Positions 43,020-52,439 of a stretch of 64,000 nt of DNA are shown piece by piece. How positions within the stretch are numbered: position 1 is the stretch's first letter; every line of letters starts with the position of its first letter. The translations under genes were made by a program, and so were the position numbers. The notes under the pieces are model-generated. The model searched no databases and had not been told where the DNA came from. It saw only the letters and a list, made by a program, of their open reading frames with translations. The DNA lies in assembly GCF_013394775.1 (NCBI RefSeq), contig NZ_JABXYT010000001.1, positions 1,750,501 to 1,814,500 on the forward strand, written 5' to 3'. The stretch is from Oribacterium sp. oral taxon 102. GTDB taxonomy: Bacteria > Bacillota > Clostridia > Lachnospirales > Lachnospiraceae.

Positions 43020-44105
43020 TCAGCTTTCCGGGCTGCCTGCGTTCGCGTCCTCCGCACTTTCCGATCCCTCCTCCGGGATCTCTTCAGGGGCTGCGGGCGC
43101 TTCGCCCTCCTCACGCACCGGCACCGCCGATGGCGTCTCTTCGATCTCCTCCGCCGGGGGCATTTCGCCCTCCTCCAGCGCCGTCTCATAGAGCAGCTGC
43201 TCGAGCCATTCCTCCTCCGAGCTGTCATCCCTTGGCTGCTGCGGGTCGGCGGCTGTTACCGCTTCCATCTCCCGGATGCCTTCCACACGATCTGCTTCCG
43301 GCGTTTTTTCTTCTCGATCGCTCTCCTGTACTTCCGATTCCGGACTTCTGCCCTCTTCTTCTCCGACCGCTTCCGGAGCGGCTGCACCGTTCTCCGCCTG
43401 CCCGAACTCTCCTCGCGCTGTCTCCGCCTCCTCAGGCTCATTGCGTGCCGTCGATGCTTCCTCCGCGTTCTCCTGCTCGTCGCTCCCGAGCACATCCGCG
43501 ATCTCCTCCGAAACCTCCGTCTCGATCGCCTTCTCCGCCTCCGGAGAGAGTTCCGGAAGCTCCGCGAGAGACTGCACCCCGAAGCGGCGCAGAAACTCCT
43601 CCGAGGTTGCGAAAAGTGCTGGACGCCCCGGGGCGTCCAGTCTGCCTGCCTCATAGATCAGCTCATACTCCACCAGCCGATTCACCGCATGATCTGACTT
43701 CACTCCGCGGATCCGCTCGATCTCCGCCTTGGTGATCGGCTGCTTATACGCAATGATGGCGAGCGTCTCCATTACCACATCCGTAAGCACCGGCTTCTTC
43801 GGCTGCTTCGCCACCCGGATCAGCGCCGGAAACTCGCTCGGGTTCGTACACATCTGGTAACGATCCTCCAGCCGCTCGATCAGGATGCCGCCCTGCCTCT
43901 CCCTGTAGCTTTCACACAGCCGCTCCGCCGCGTCTCTTGCCGGCTTCTCGCCGGTATTTAAGGCTGTGGCGATCTCCGAAACAGATACCGATCTGCCCAG
44001 CGCGAACAGCAGCGCCTCTACCGTTCTCTCTTCCCTTCGCAGCTCCGCGGAGAACTCCGCATCGATCTCCGCCGCGAGCACCTGCGTATCAGGGTTCCCT
44101 CCCAT
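43020..44105 (-). CDS. scpB: Segregation and condensation protein B with a long acidic C-terminal tail
   Basis: About 361 residues, against roughly 190 for usual ScpB. Residues about 15-190 are the conserved double winged-helix core (VEALLFALGRSVSVSEIATAL, IAYKQPITKAEIERIRGVKSD and GRPALFATSEEFLRRFG). The remaining about 170 residues are mainly Glu, Ala, Ser and Pro, probably disordered. ScpB joins ScpA and SMC in chromosome condensation. Gene order phosphoesterase-scpA-scpB supports the call. The tail is in frame without a visible frameshift and keeps an acidic composition, so it looks real. Confidence 0.93.
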   Translation of the reverse strand: MGGNPDTQVLAAEIDAEFSAELRREERTVEALLFALGRSVSVSEIATALNTGEKPARDAAERLCESYRERQGGILIERLEDRYQMCTNPSEFPALIRVAKQPKKPVLTDVVMETLAIIAYKQPITKAEIERIRGVKSDHAVNRLVEYELIYEAGRLDAPGRPALFATSEEFLRRFGVQSLAELPELSPEAEKAIETEVSEEIADVLGSDEQENAEEASTARNEPEEAETARGEFGQAENGAAAPEAVGEEEGRSPESEVQESDREEKTPEADRVEGIREMEAVTAADPQQPRDDSSEEEWLEQLLYETALEEGEMPPAEEIEETPSAVPVREEGEAPAAPEEIPEEGSESAEDANAGSPES

Positions 44106-44208
44106 GAATCCAAACTCCTCCTCTGTTCCCCCCCGCTGCCCTCGGCAGGGACTTCCTCTTCTGAGCTGATAATGCACACAATCCGATTCTCTCCCGCAGC
44201 AGGGACTC

Positions 44209-45000
44209 CTACAGATCCTCTACATCCTCAAGCTCTCTCTCCGACACCTCCGCCCCCTCTACGACATGGATATCCATGTCCGCAAAGGGACGCTGCTGCT
44301 CCAGCGTAATCTTCCCCATCTTCATCAGCTCCAGCACAGCGAGGAAGCTGACCACGATATCCATCTTGCCGCGCCTCTTCCGGAGCATATGCCGGAAGGA
44401 GAACTGCCCATGCCGCCTGGCGTACTCCAGCACATCCCGTATCCTGCCCTGCAGAGAAATCTTCTCTCTCCGGATGACGCCGAATTTGGCGCGCACCTGA
44501 TCCACCGCGTCCTCCCTGCGCCGCACGATATCCATCAGAAGCGTCCGCAGCCTGTCCGCCGTCACATCCCGGAGCAGCTCTGAAAGATCGATCGGCGGCG
44601 TATATTTCTCCACCTCCCGCGGGATCGTAGGAGGCTTGCAGAGACGCTCGGCAGCGCTCCCCTCCCTCCTCCGAAGCAGCAGCGCCATATATTTGAAGCG
44701 CTTGTATTCCAGAAGCCGCGCCACGAGCTCGGCTCTCGGGTCGATTTCCTCTCCCTCCTCATCCAGCTCCCGCGGAAGCAGCATACGGGACTTGATCTCC
44801 AGAAGCGTCGCCGCCATGACGAGGAAATCCGAGACGATATCCAGATCCTCCTCTCGAAGCGCGGCGACATAGTCCAGATACTGCTCCGTGATTTCCGCGA
44901 TCGGGATATTATAAATGTCGATCTTGTCCTTTTCAATCAGATGGAGCAGGAGATCCAGCGGTCCCTCAAAATTCTCCAGTCTGTATGTGATTCGTTCCAT
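44209..45000 (-). CDS. scpA: Segregation and condensation protein A (kleisin)
   Basis: The 263-residue kleisin begins ITYRLENFEGPLDLLLHLI, the conserved SMC-neck binding helix. Further ScpA hallmarks are KIDIYNIPIAEITEQYLDY, DFLVMAATLLEIKSRMLLP and a C-terminal winged helix with VSFLAVLELMKMGKI. It bridges the SMC heads and binds ScpB. The start lies a few bases after GAGGGGG and 8 nt after the phosphoesterase stop. A 103-nt gap before scpB holds no recognised feature. Confidence 0.96.
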   Translation of the reverse strand: MERITYRLENFEGPLDLLLHLIEKDKIDIYNIPIAEITEQYLDYVAALREEDLDIVSDFLVMAATLLEIKSRMLLPRELDEEGEEIDPRAELVARLLEYKRFKYMALLLRRREGSAAERLCKPPTIPREVEKYTPPIDLSELLRDVTADRLRTLLMDIVRRREDAVDQVRAKFGVIRREKISLQGRIRDVLEYARRHGQFSFRHMLRKRRGKMDIVVSFLAVLELMKMGKITLEQQRPFADMDIHVVEGAEVSERELEDVEDL

Positions 45001-45008
45001 AGCCCCCT

Positions 45009-45968
45009 CTATGCCTTCCTCTCCGGCGGCAGCAGATCGATGACACTGATCTCGGGCAGGTCGTTCAGGCGCACATTGACAGAATGCGTCCCCATTCCCC
45101 GGTTCACCAGCATCCTGCCGTTCCGATAGGGAAATACCCCCGCACATTCCTTCCGAAAAAGCTGAAACTGCGGGCTCATCAGTCCTCCCAGATACGGCAG
45201 ACGCACCGTCCCGCCGTGGAAATGACCGGACAGCACCAGATCCGCTCCGTTTCGGATCGCCTCCTTATGATACAATGGGGAATGCAGGAGCACAATCTGA
45301 AAACGCTCCTTTTCCGCAATTTTTCCGGTTGTCCCGCCGGAATATTCCGCATATTCCGCATCAGAAAGCGGTTTTTTCTTTCGAAAAAATAATTTCCCGT
45401 AGTAGGAAAGCGGCAGCGTCAGCCCGCTGATCCGAAGCTCCGGCATTTCCGCCATGCAGATGCTCCGCCGATCCAGAAGCTCTATGCCGGAAAGCGCGTC
45501 GTTCCAGCGTGCCGCCGCCTTCTGTGCGCGCTGCCGAAGCGACTCCGGCATACGGCAGAAAAGCCCCTGCTCCCCGCATCCCGCCTTTCCCAGCATGCGG
45601 CTCTCATGGTTTCCCAGTGCATAGATCACAGGATATTCCTGCCGGAGCTCCCGGAGCAGCGCTGCCGTCCGTTCCACCTGATCCGTGCAGTCCCGTCCCT
45701 CCCCCCTGTATTTCCTGCTGACAATGAAGTCCCCGCCGATCAGAATGAGCTCCGGTCGGAGCTCGCGGAGCCTTTCCATGAGCTGTCGGTTTCCCTCCCC
45801 GAACTCTGCCTCATGCAGGTCGGAAAGAAAAACGAGCCGCCGCGGCGTGCTTAGTTTTTCGGAGAAAAAACGGTAATATTCCGTTTTCAGTTGTTTTCTT
45901 TCATAATCAGACCTCTTTTTCAGCAGAAACACTACCGACAGAATTAAAAATACGGCTATCCTATACAT
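45009..45968 (-). CDS. Membrane-anchored metallophosphoesterase
   Basis: The 319-residue protein has an N-terminal membrane helix (about 3-16) and the calcineurin-like phosphoesterase core. Its motifs are LSDLHEAEFGEGN, IGGDFI, ALGNHE and LSGHFHGGTVRLP, which supply the two-metal site. The related YkuE/YaeI proteins act on lipid or nucleotide phosphates. It leads the scpA-scpB-dut group and is divergent from the small XRE gene. Substrate unknown. Confidence 0.88.
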   Translation of the reverse strand: MYRIAVFLILSVVFLLKKRSDYERKQLKTEYYRFFSEKLSTPRRLVFLSDLHEAEFGEGNRQLMERLRELRPELILIGGDFIVSRKYRGEGRDCTDQVERTAALLRELRQEYPVIYALGNHESRMLGKAGCGEQGLFCRMPESLRQRAQKAAARWNDALSGIELLDRRSICMAEMPELRISGLTLPLSYYGKLFFRKKKPLSDAEYAEYSGGTTGKIAEKERFQIVLLHSPLYHKEAIRNGADLVLSGHFHGGTVRLPYLGGLMSPQFQLFRKECAGVFPYRNGRMLVNRGMGTHSVNVRLNDLPEISVIDLLPPERKA

Positions 45969-46113
45969 TCATTTATCCTTTACATTCCGCGCCGGATATT
46001 GTTATGATATTATCAATGATTTCAGCATTGCTTACACAAAATCCCGGGATGAGCGCTGTATTTTTAGTTATTTTTCTATTTTTCTGTCTATTTTTTCAAG
46101 GAAAGGTATTCTC

Positions 46114-46314
46114 ATGATCAGCTATTCCCCCTTCTGGCAGCAGCTTCAGGAGCTGCACATCTCCCAGTATTCTCTGATTCACCATCACAATATCTCACCC
46201 AGTCAGCTGAACCGGCTGAAGCAGAATCAGCCGGTCTCCACGGAAACGATCAGCCTGCTGTGCAGCATTCTGAAATGCGAGGTTTCGGACGTAATGCAGT
46301 TCATCGCACCCTGA
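46114..46314 (+). CDS. Small XRE-family helix-turn-helix regulator
   Basis: The 66-residue protein is essentially a single Cro/C1-type helix-turn-helix (HTH_26 type): SQYSLIHHHNISPSQLNRLK forms the recognition part and TISLLCSILKCEVSDVMQFI the closing helices. Such stand-alone regulators typically autoregulate. An AAGGAAAGG site precedes the ATG. It is divergent from the phosphoesterase gene and convergent with ftsH copy 2. The 145-nt divergent gap is AT-rich without an unambiguous promoter. Confidence 0.85.
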   Translation: MISYSPFWQQLQELHISQYSLIHHHNISPSQLNRLKQNQPVSTETISLLCSILKCEVSDVMQFIAP

Positions 46315-46483
46315 TCCCTCCCGCGAAACAGAAAACCGACAGTTACTTCCCTGCCGGCTGTCCCTTCTCTCGATGCAATCCTGTATTTCCGCGAAGCGCG
46401 CCCGCTCTTCGCTGCGAAAGGCTTCTGCCTCCGAGCTATGTGTACCGTTCACTCCCGAAAATCGCCGCGATCCGAAGCGCAGC

Positions 46484-48430
46484 TCAGGCATCAGCGATCC
46501 CACTCTCTACAGCCGCTTCTGCCGGCAGCGCTTCTGCCTCCTTCTTTACCTCTTCGAAGATCTGCATGAATTCCCTTCCGGTGATTGTCTCCTTTTCAAT
46601 CAGAAATGCCGCGATCCGATCGAGCGCATTTCGATTCTCTACGAGGATCCGCTTCGCCTCCTCATAGCACTCTTTCAGAATCCGCATGACCTCACGATCC
46701 ACCTCGGTCGCAGTATCGTCGCCGCAGTTCATCACCGTCCCCTTCGAAAGGTAGAGACTCTCTTCGGTCGCCAGCCCCATCAGACCGAACTTCTCCGACA
46801 TCCCGTACTGCGTCACCATCGCTCTCGCGATTCTCGTCGCCTTCTCAATATCATTGGAGGCGCCTGTTGTCACCGTGTCAAAGACCAGCTCCTCCGCGGC
46901 ACGCCCTGCGAGGAAGCCGACCAGCATGGCATGAAGCTCCGCCTTGGTATTCAGGAACTTCTCCTCCTCCGGCACCTGCATGACATAACCGAGCGCACCC
47001 ATGGTTCTCGGTACGATCGTAATCTTCTGTACCGGCTCTGCGTCCTTCTGTACCGCCGATACCAGCGCATGCCCGACCTCATGGTAGGAGACGATCTTCC
47101 TCTCCTGCTTCGACATGATCCGATCCTTCTTCTCCTTGCCGACCAGCACGACCTCGACCGCCTCGAAAATATCCTCCTGATTCACCTTCGCCCGTCCATG
47201 CTTGACCGCAGTGATCGCCGCTTCATTCATCATGTTCGCGAGATCCGCACCGACCGCGCCGCTGGTTGCCAGCGCGATCTCCTCAAAGTCTACGGAATCG
47301 TCCAGCTGTACGTCCTTCGCGTGAACCTTCAGGATATTGACACGTCCCCGAAGATCCGGCTTCTCCACGATGATGCGGCGGTCGAAGCGTCCCGGGCGGA
47401 GCAGCGCCGCGTCCAGTATCTCCGGACGGTTCGTCGCCCCCATTACCATGATGCCCTTGCCCGCGTCGAAGCCGTCCATCTCGGACAGAAGCTGGTTCAG
47501 TGTCTGCTCTCTCTCGTCATTTCCGCCGTAGCGGGTATCTCGCGTCTTGCCGATCGCGTCGATCTCGTCAATGAAGACAATGCAGGGTGCGTTCTGCGCC
47601 GCCTGCCGGAATAGATCGCGGACTCTGCTGGCGCCGACACCGACAAACATCTCTACAAAGTCGGAGCCGGTGAGCGAATAAAAGGGAACCTGCGCTTCTC
47701 CCGCGACTGCCTTCGCCAGCAGGGTCTTACCGGTACCCGGCGGTCCCACCAGGAGCGCTCCCTTCGGCAGCTTCGCCCCGATGGCGGTATAACGGCTCGG
47801 ATTATGCAGGAAGTCCACGATCTCCACGAGACTCTCCTTCGCCTCGTCCTCCCCCGCCACATCCTTGAAGCTGACGCCCGTCTCCCGCTGCATATACATC
47901 TTCGCATTGGATCTGCCGACACCCATCATTCCGCCGCCGTTTCCGCCCATGCGCCGCATCATCAGATTCATAACCAGAAAAATCGCGATGCAGGGCAGGA
48001 CGACCCCGAGCAGCATTTCCAGAATATAGCCGGAATTGTCCGGCTTCTTTTTCAGAATCTCGATGTGGTGGCTGTAGAGACGCTCCACCAGCGCCGCCGC
48101 GTCCGCATTAACCGGAACCACTGTGAGGAAGCCGGTTCCTGCCGTCCAGCCCTCCGGGAGACTGCCGGGATCTGCCGATTCTCTCAGCGATGCGCTGTCC
48201 TTCGGATAGACTGTGATCTGATTATCCGCCCACTCGACACGGCTGATCTCATCCTTCTCCACCATCGTGAGGAAGCTGCTGTAGCTGATCTCTGTCGGCA
48301 CAACGCGCCCAAAATACTGCCGCACCATGGAGTAAATAAAGAAGCTCAGCGTTACCGCGATAAGCAGTATCAAAAAGGTCTGCCCGGAAGGGCGGTTCCC
48401 GCCGTTTCCGCGCATCTCATTCTTATCCAT
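46484..48430 (-). CDS. ftsH: ATP-dependent zinc metalloprotease FtsH, copy 2
   Basis: The 648-residue protein has TM1 (about 18-35), an extracytoplasmic domain, TM2 (about 138-156), Walker A GPPGTGKT (229-236), Walker [20 protein letters not shown] and the zinc motif HEVGH (450-454). It is a full paralogue of copy 1 and shares all catalytic residues. The extracytoplasmic domain is different and lacks the similarity seen elsewhere, so the two may take different substrates. GGAGG precedes the ATG. It has its own TTGATT/TATAAT promoter, divergent from aroK. Confidence 0.95.
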   Translation of the reverse strand: MDKNEMRGNGGNRPSGQTFLILLIAVTLSFFIYSMVRQYFGRVVPTEISYSSFLTMVEKDEISRVEWADNQITVYPKDSASLRESADPGSLPEGWTAGTGFLTVVPVNADAAALVERLYSHHIEILKKKPDNSGYILEMLLGVVLPCIAIFLVMNLMMRRMGGNGGGMMGVGRSNAKMYMQRETGVSFKDVAGEDEAKESLVEIVDFLHNPSRYTAIGAKLPKGALLVGPPGTGKTLLAKAVAGEAQVPFYSLTGSDFVEMFVGVGASRVRDLFRQAAQNAPCIVFIDEIDAIGKTRDTRYGGNDEREQTLNQLLSEMDGFDAGKGIMVMGATNRPEILDAALLRPGRFDRRIIVEKPDLRGRVNILKVHAKDVQLDDSVDFEEIALATSGAVGADLANMMNEAAITAVKHGRAKVNQEDIFEAVEVVLVGKEKKDRIMSKQERKIVSYHEVGHALVSAVQKDAEPVQKITIVPRTMGALGYVMQVPEEEKFLNTKAELHAMLVGFLAGRAAEELVFDTVTTGASNDIEKATRIARAMVTQYGMSEKFGLMGLATEESLYLSKGTVMNCGDDTATEVDREVMRILKECYEEAKRILVENRNALDRIAAFLIEKETITGREFMQIFEEVKKEAEALPAEAAVESGIADA

Positions 48431-48499
48431 TTTTTCTCCTCCGCCTCTCCGATTTCTACTGCAAAGTAACCGTTCAGGTAAGCCGTTCGCAATGTTACC

Positions 48500-48528
48500 A
48501 TTATACGAACTGGCAGGGCATAAATCAA
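48500..48528 (-). promoter_or_regulatory. Promoter of ftsH copy 2
   Basis: TTGATT (48528-48523), 17 nt and TATAAT (48505-48500) precede the start by about 70 nt. The sequence TATAATGGTAACA is identical at the fbp promoter. Confidence 0.75.
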
Positions 48529-48539
48529 GCTGCGCCGTC

Positions 48540-48568
48540 TTGTATTCACGCCCTGTTCCTGCTAGAAT
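48540..48568 (+). promoter_or_regulatory. Promoter of aroK
   Basis: TTGTAT (48540-48545), 17 nt and TAGAAT (48563-48568) lie 63 nt before the aroK ATG on the plus strand. Confidence 0.7.
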
Positions 48569-48631
48569 TTGTAACAGTTCAGATAAGCAGAGCTTTATGA
48601 AAGATAGAACCATGGAAAGCAGGAGAGAGCA

Positions 48632-49147
48632 ATGGATCGACAGCATCTTTTTTTAATCGGCTTCATGGGCGTCGGCAAGAGCACCGTCGCGCGTGTCCTC
48701 TGCGAACGGCTCGGACTTCCTCTGATCGAAACAGATGCGCGGATTGAAGCAGCGCAGGGAATGACGATTACGGAGCTCTTCCGACGCTCCGGCGAAGCCT
48801 GCTTCCGCGATCTGGAAACCGCGCTGCTTCAGGATCTCTCCCGCGAAGCGCCCGCCGTGGTTTCCTGCGGGGGCGGCATTGTCCTTCGTCCCGGGAATGT
48901 CCGGCGAATGAAGGAGAGCGGCAGCATCCTCCTGCTCACTGCCTCTCCGGAGCACATACTCCGGAGAGTCTCCGGAAATACCACCCGTCCGATCCTGAAC
49001 GGCAATATGAATCTCGACCACATCCGCGCGCTGATGGAACGTCGGATGCCCGCCTATCTGGCAGCGGCAGATCTCCGCATCTCTACTGACGGAAAACCGG
49101 TAGCGGAAATCGTTTCGGAAATTCTTTCAGCACTTTCTCCCTTGTAA
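48632..49147 (+). CDS. aroK: Shikimate kinase
   Basis: The 171-residue kinase has the P-loop GFMGVGKST (10-18), the shikimate-binding DARIE and RSGEACFRDLE, the GGG loop (SCGGGIVLR) and the lid arginine in NTTRPIL. It phosphorylates shikimate in aromatic amino acid synthesis. AGGAGA precedes the ATG. Length is normal. The pathway gene aroD lies 2 kb away on the other strand. Confidence 0.95.
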   Translation: MDRQHLFLIGFMGVGKSTVARVLCERLGLPLIETDARIEAAQGMTITELFRRSGEACFRDLETALLQDLSREAPAVVSCGGGIVLRPGNVRRMKESGSILLLTASPEHILRRVSGNTTRPILNGNMNLDHIRALMERRMPAYLAAADLRISTDGKPVAEIVSEILSALSPL

Positions 49148-49182
49148 AACCCATCCTTCTTCCCATATACTGTGTATAAGCT

Positions 49183-49254
49183 CCTGTGCAATGTCGGAGC
49201 ACAGGCCATGCTTGCATAGGCGTATGCTCCGACATTGCACAGGGCAGCAGGTAT
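49183..49254. repeat. Perfect 19-bp inverted repeat containing a copy of the 31-nt dispersed element
   Basis: Arms 49183-49201 and 49225-49243 are exact reverse complements with a 23-nt loop that can itself form a CATGC/GCATaG mini-hairpin. Bases 49224-49254 match the element at 25296-25326 (about 27 of 31). It lies between aroK and the LysR gene and may terminate aroK or attenuate lysR; no T-run follows on the plus strand. Confidence 0.75.
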
Positions 49255-49272
49255 GCGGCAGGAGGAAAGGAT

Positions 49273-50223
49273 ATGACGAGTCGGGAACTTTTGTATGTGA
49301 AAACCGTGGCGGACGAAAAGAATATCTCGAAGGCGGCGAAGCGTCTCTTCGTCGCGCAGCCCTCCCTCTCCCAATCCATACAGCGAATCGAAGACAGCAT
49401 CGGCAGCAAAATCTTCATCCGCGGCACGAATGGGCTGAAGCTCACACAAGCGGGCGAAAAATACTATCAGATGGCATGTCAGGTTTTGAAGATCTACGGG
49501 GACTTCGAGGCGGAGATCACCGACATCAATGATCTCCGCGCCGGACACATCTACTTCGGCATCACCAACCACCTCGGCGCCATCATTCTGCCGGGTATCC
49601 TCCCCGCCTTTTATGAACGCTGCCCGAATATCTCCGTCGAAATCTTCGAGGGCTCGACTACCCCGCAGGAAAACAAGCTGATTGCCGGAGATCTGGACTT
49701 CTCGATCATGCATGCGCCCGCCTCGGAGGCGGAGGCAAATCCTTCCCTGCACTACGAGATCCTCGCAGATCATCCCTTCGTGCTCGCGCTCTCCCGGCAG
49801 AATCCTCTGGTTCACCGCGCCGTGCCTAAGGAGGGCTATGAGCATCCGGTGCTGGATCTCGAGCTGCTGCGGGATCAGCCGCTCCTGACATTGACGAAGG
49901 AGCAGCGCATCCGCCATATCACGGACTCTGTTCTGAAAAAGGCAGGGATCGCCCCGCATATCCGCCTGATGTCCCGAAACTATATGACGCTGGAGCGCCT
50001 CGCCGCCCTCGATCTCGGCTATGCGATGCTTCCGGGCGATTATGTCAGCATCAACCGCTACAACAATCCTCCGGTCTTCCTATCCATCGACAGGAAATAC
50101 GGCGCGTACTGGAGTCTCTGCATCGCCACTCTGAAAAACAGCTATCTTTCCCGTGCCGATACCTTCCTGCTGGAAATCCTGCGCAAAAGCTTTTCCGGCA
50201 GCACAATGCTGAAAAAGGTCTGA
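49273..50223 (+). CDS. LysR-family transcriptional regulator
   Basis: The 316-residue protein has the N-terminal winged helix (KNISKAAKRLFVAQPSLSQSIQRIE, 16-40) and a LysR substrate-binding domain (GHIYFGITNHLGAIILPGIL, DLDFSIMHAP). The true ATG is 7 nt after GGAGG; a longer in-frame reading would start inside the upstream inverted repeat. Convergent with yitT by 10 nt. No divergent target gene exists, so its regulon is not apparent. Confidence 0.9.
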   Translation: MTSRELLYVKTVADEKNISKAAKRLFVAQPSLSQSIQRIEDSIGSKIFIRGTNGLKLTQAGEKYYQMACQVLKIYGDFEAEITDINDLRAGHIYFGITNHLGAIILPGILPAFYERCPNISVEIFEGSTTPQENKLIAGDLDFSIMHAPASEAEANPSLHYEILADHPFVLALSRQNPLVHRAVPKEGYEHPVLDLELLRDQPLLTLTKEQRIRHITDSVLKKAGIAPHIRLMSRNYMTLERLAALDLGYAMLPGDYVSINRYNNPPVFLSIDRKYGAYWSLCIATLKNSYLSRADTFLLEILRKSFSGSTMLKKV

Positions 50224-50233
50224 GGCTTCACGC

Positions 50234-51094
50234 TCAGTCCTTTGGTTTCATATAGAATCTTCCGGCGATCTCCGTCGAGCGGATCAGATTGATGAAGGCG
50301 TGGGGGTCGATCTCCCGAATTCGCATCATGACCCGCTTCGTGTCTGAGGCAGAAATCACGGAATAAACCATATCATGCTCGATGTGCGCATGAGAGCCCT
50401 CCGCCTTGATGATCGAGGCTCCGTGATGGCAGACCGCATGGATCGCGTCGGAGATTTCCTGCGCGCTGTCCGTAATGATAATCAGGGTCTGTCTCTGATA
50501 GTTCCGGTAGAGCATTTGCAGTGTTTGCGTCGATACATACTGAAAAACGATGGAGTACAGCGCCTTGTCCCAGCCGAAGAGCAGACCTGCCGTCACGAGG
50601 ATCACGACATTGAAGCCCAGTATCAGATTCCATGTCTCGACGCCCTTCTTCTGCGAGAGATAGATCGCGATGAAGTCCGTCCCGCCGGAGGTCGCATCCA
50701 CGGAAAGGCAGAGACTGATCGCCACGCCGTTCATGATTCCCCCGAAGATCGAGATCAGCAGCGTATCATAGGTAAGAGCATGATCCGGCAGGACGTCAAT
50801 GAAGATGCCGCTCAGCAGGATCACCACCAAAGAGTACAGCGTGAACTTCTTCCCGATATAGCGGAAGCCGATCCAGACCGGAATCAGATTCAGGCTCACA
50901 TTCACCAGCGTGTAGGGAAGCTCAAACGGCAGATAGAGCTGGCTGATCCGCTGAAGCAGCACCGTGAGTCCGGTCACACCGCCCGGATACAGTCCGCCGG
51001 TGCGCACAAAGGCTTTGATATTCAACGCCATTGTCATCGCAGCGAGTATGACGACAAGCAGACGCTTCCCATCCTCTTTCCATGCAAATTTCAT
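50234..51094 (-). CDS. YitT family membrane protein (DUF161/DUF2179)
   Basis: The 286-residue protein has about six membrane helices (first half, including GGLYPGGVTGLTVLLQR and DATSGGTDFIAIYLSQKKG) and a C-terminal DUF2179 domain of about 80 residues (YSVISASDTKRVMMRIREID). YitT proteins are widespread in Firmicutes; function is unknown, with transport suggested. Its ATG overlaps the aroD stop (ATGA), so it is translationally coupled to the aroD operon. Confidence 0.92.
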   Translation of the reverse strand: MKFAWKEDGKRLLVVILAAMTMALNIKAFVRTGGLYPGGVTGLTVLLQRISQLYLPFELPYTLVNVSLNLIPVWIGFRYIGKKFTLYSLVVILLSGIFIDVLPDHALTYDTLLISIFGGIMNGVAISLCLSVDATSGGTDFIAIYLSQKKGVETWNLILGFNVVILVTAGLLFGWDKALYSIVFQYVSTQTLQMLYRNYQRQTLIIITDSAQEISDAIHAVCHHGASIIKAEGSHAHIEHDMVYSVISASDTKRVMMRIREIDPHAFINLIRSTEIAGRFYMKPKD

Positions 51095-51888
51095 ATTCTA
51101 TATCCCTGCCGAAACGGCATTCCTCCCCTGTTCTCTTCCAATATCCGGAGCATCTCCGCGCCTTCCCCGAGGGAGAGCTGTCCGGGCGCAGAGCCCGCCC
51201 CGACTGCCATGAAGCTGTAGTCCGAGCCGGAGAGCATTCCGGCGAGCCTCGATACAGAGCCGAGCCGTCCCATCGACATGGCAATATACTCATGCCGATT
51301 CCGATCTGCCTCGCGAAACCTTCTCATCTCCAGCATCAGCCGGAGCACATCCTCCTCACATTCCGGCATATACGCCGCCTTCAGGATATCCGCACCGCTC
51401 TCCCGAAGCTCTGTAAAGATATTTCGAAGTACCTCGTCCTCCGGTGTTCTCGCGAAATCATGGTAGGATGCGATGCTCCGCACGTTCCTATCTCGCGCTT
51501 CCGAAAGGATATGCGCCGTGCTGCTGCGGTCTGCCGCCGAGGGACGCCCCTCCGCATACCCCTCTCTCCGCAGCTCCACATCCACCATATCGATGCAGCC
51601 GCTCCGAATAGCGAGAAGATTGCAGTTCTCATACTCTCCGTCCGCAGGAAAAGCGCCGCCCTGCGCTGCGGTACGGATCGTAAACAGCAGCAGCTTCCCC
51701 GGAAGCCGTATCCGCAGTCCGGAAAGCACCGGCAGCAGCCGCGCTGCGGGAAGCTCCGATGCGAGATCATAGCGAAGCTCCACGACGGAAACCTCCGGAA
51801 AGGCGCGCTCCGCCGCGATCGCCTCCGCCTGCCGATAGATCTCCGTCTCCTCTCTCCCTGTGATCGCCACACAGATCTTCACAGCCAT
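51091..51888 (-). CDS. aroD: 3-Dehydroquinate dehydratase, type I
   Basis: The 265-residue enzyme has the type I catalytic pair in family position: H143 in SYHDFARTP and Schiff-base K170 in ADILKAAYM. VELRYDL near residue 37 and the C-terminal GQLSLGE are also typical. It converts 3-dehydroquinate to 3-dehydroshikimate in the shikimate pathway. AAAGGA precedes the ATG. It lies in a tight operon with yqeG (14-nt gap) and yitT (4-nt overlap). Confidence 0.95.
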   Translation of the reverse strand: MAVKICVAITGREETEIYRQAEAIAAERAFPEVSVVELRYDLASELPAARLLPVLSGLRIRLPGKLLLFTIRTAAQGGAFPADGEYENCNLLAIRSGCIDMVDVELRREGYAEGRPSAADRSSTAHILSEARDRNVRSIASYHDFARTPEDEVLRNIFTELRESGADILKAAYMPECEEDVLRLMLEMRRFREADRNRHEYIAMSMGRLGSVSRLAGMLSGSDYSFMAVGAGSAPGQLSLGEGAEMLRILEENRGGMPFRQGYRI

Positions 51889-51902
51889 ACCGCTGTCCTT
51901 TC

Positions 51903-52439
51903 TCATAAAAGGGGGCGCGCTCCCCCTGTCTTCTCCTGCCGCAGCCGCTTCCGCCGATACGCGGCAAGGATCGGACGCTCCAATATCCGCTTCAGCCGGA
52001 TCTGCAGCAGCTTCTCCGCGCCGATGGGCCGAACCAGTACGCTGTGGATCCCCGCCCGCTTCGCGCCCCAGATATCCGTGAAAAGCTGATCTCCGAAGAA
52101 GAGCAGCTCGCTCCGATCCAGCCCCAGCAGCTCCGCCGCCCGAAGATATGCCCATGCCGAGGGCTTATGCGCATCGCAGAGGAAGAAGTCCGCCTCGGTC
52201 TGCTTCGCGAAGCTCTGCACCCGCTCCCGATGATTATTGGAGATCAGGCAGACCCGCCAGCCGATCTCATGCAGCCGGGTAAAGAGTGATCTCGCCTCTT
52301 CATTCGCTCCTGCGTCATGGAGCACCAATGTATTGTCTATGTCATACAGAGCGGCGCGGTAGCCCTCCCGGTACAGTCTCTCATAGTCCGCTTCATAGAC
52401 CGAGCAGATCTCATCATCCGGATACAGCCAGGAAAGCAT
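51903..52439 (-). CDS. YqeG family HAD-IIIA phosphatase
   Basis: The 178-residue protein has the HAD motif YDIDNTLV near residue 33, motif II LISNN, a Lys in CDAHKPSAWAY and the final acid motif FFGDQLFTDIWGAKRAG. YqeG proteins are cytoplasmic phosphatases related to mitochondrial phosphatidylglycerophosphatase. The ATG at 52439 follows GGAGGAGG and overlaps the nrdR stop (TGATG). The last residues are basic. Substrate unproven. Confidence 0.92.
   Translation of the reverse strand: MLSWLYPDDEICSVYEADYERLYREGYRAALYDIDNTLVLHDAGANEEARSLFTRLHEIGWRVCLISNNHRERVQSFAKQTEADFFLCDAHKPSAWAYLRAAELLGLDRSELLFFGDQLFTDIWGAKRAGIHSVLVRPIGAEKLLQIRLKRILERPILAAYRRKRLRQEKTGGARPLL

Noticed and set aside
42878-43228. 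N-terminal extension of dut
   Set aside because: The in-frame extension is basic, overlaps scpB and is absent from the dUTPase family; the internal ATG has a good ribosome binding site.
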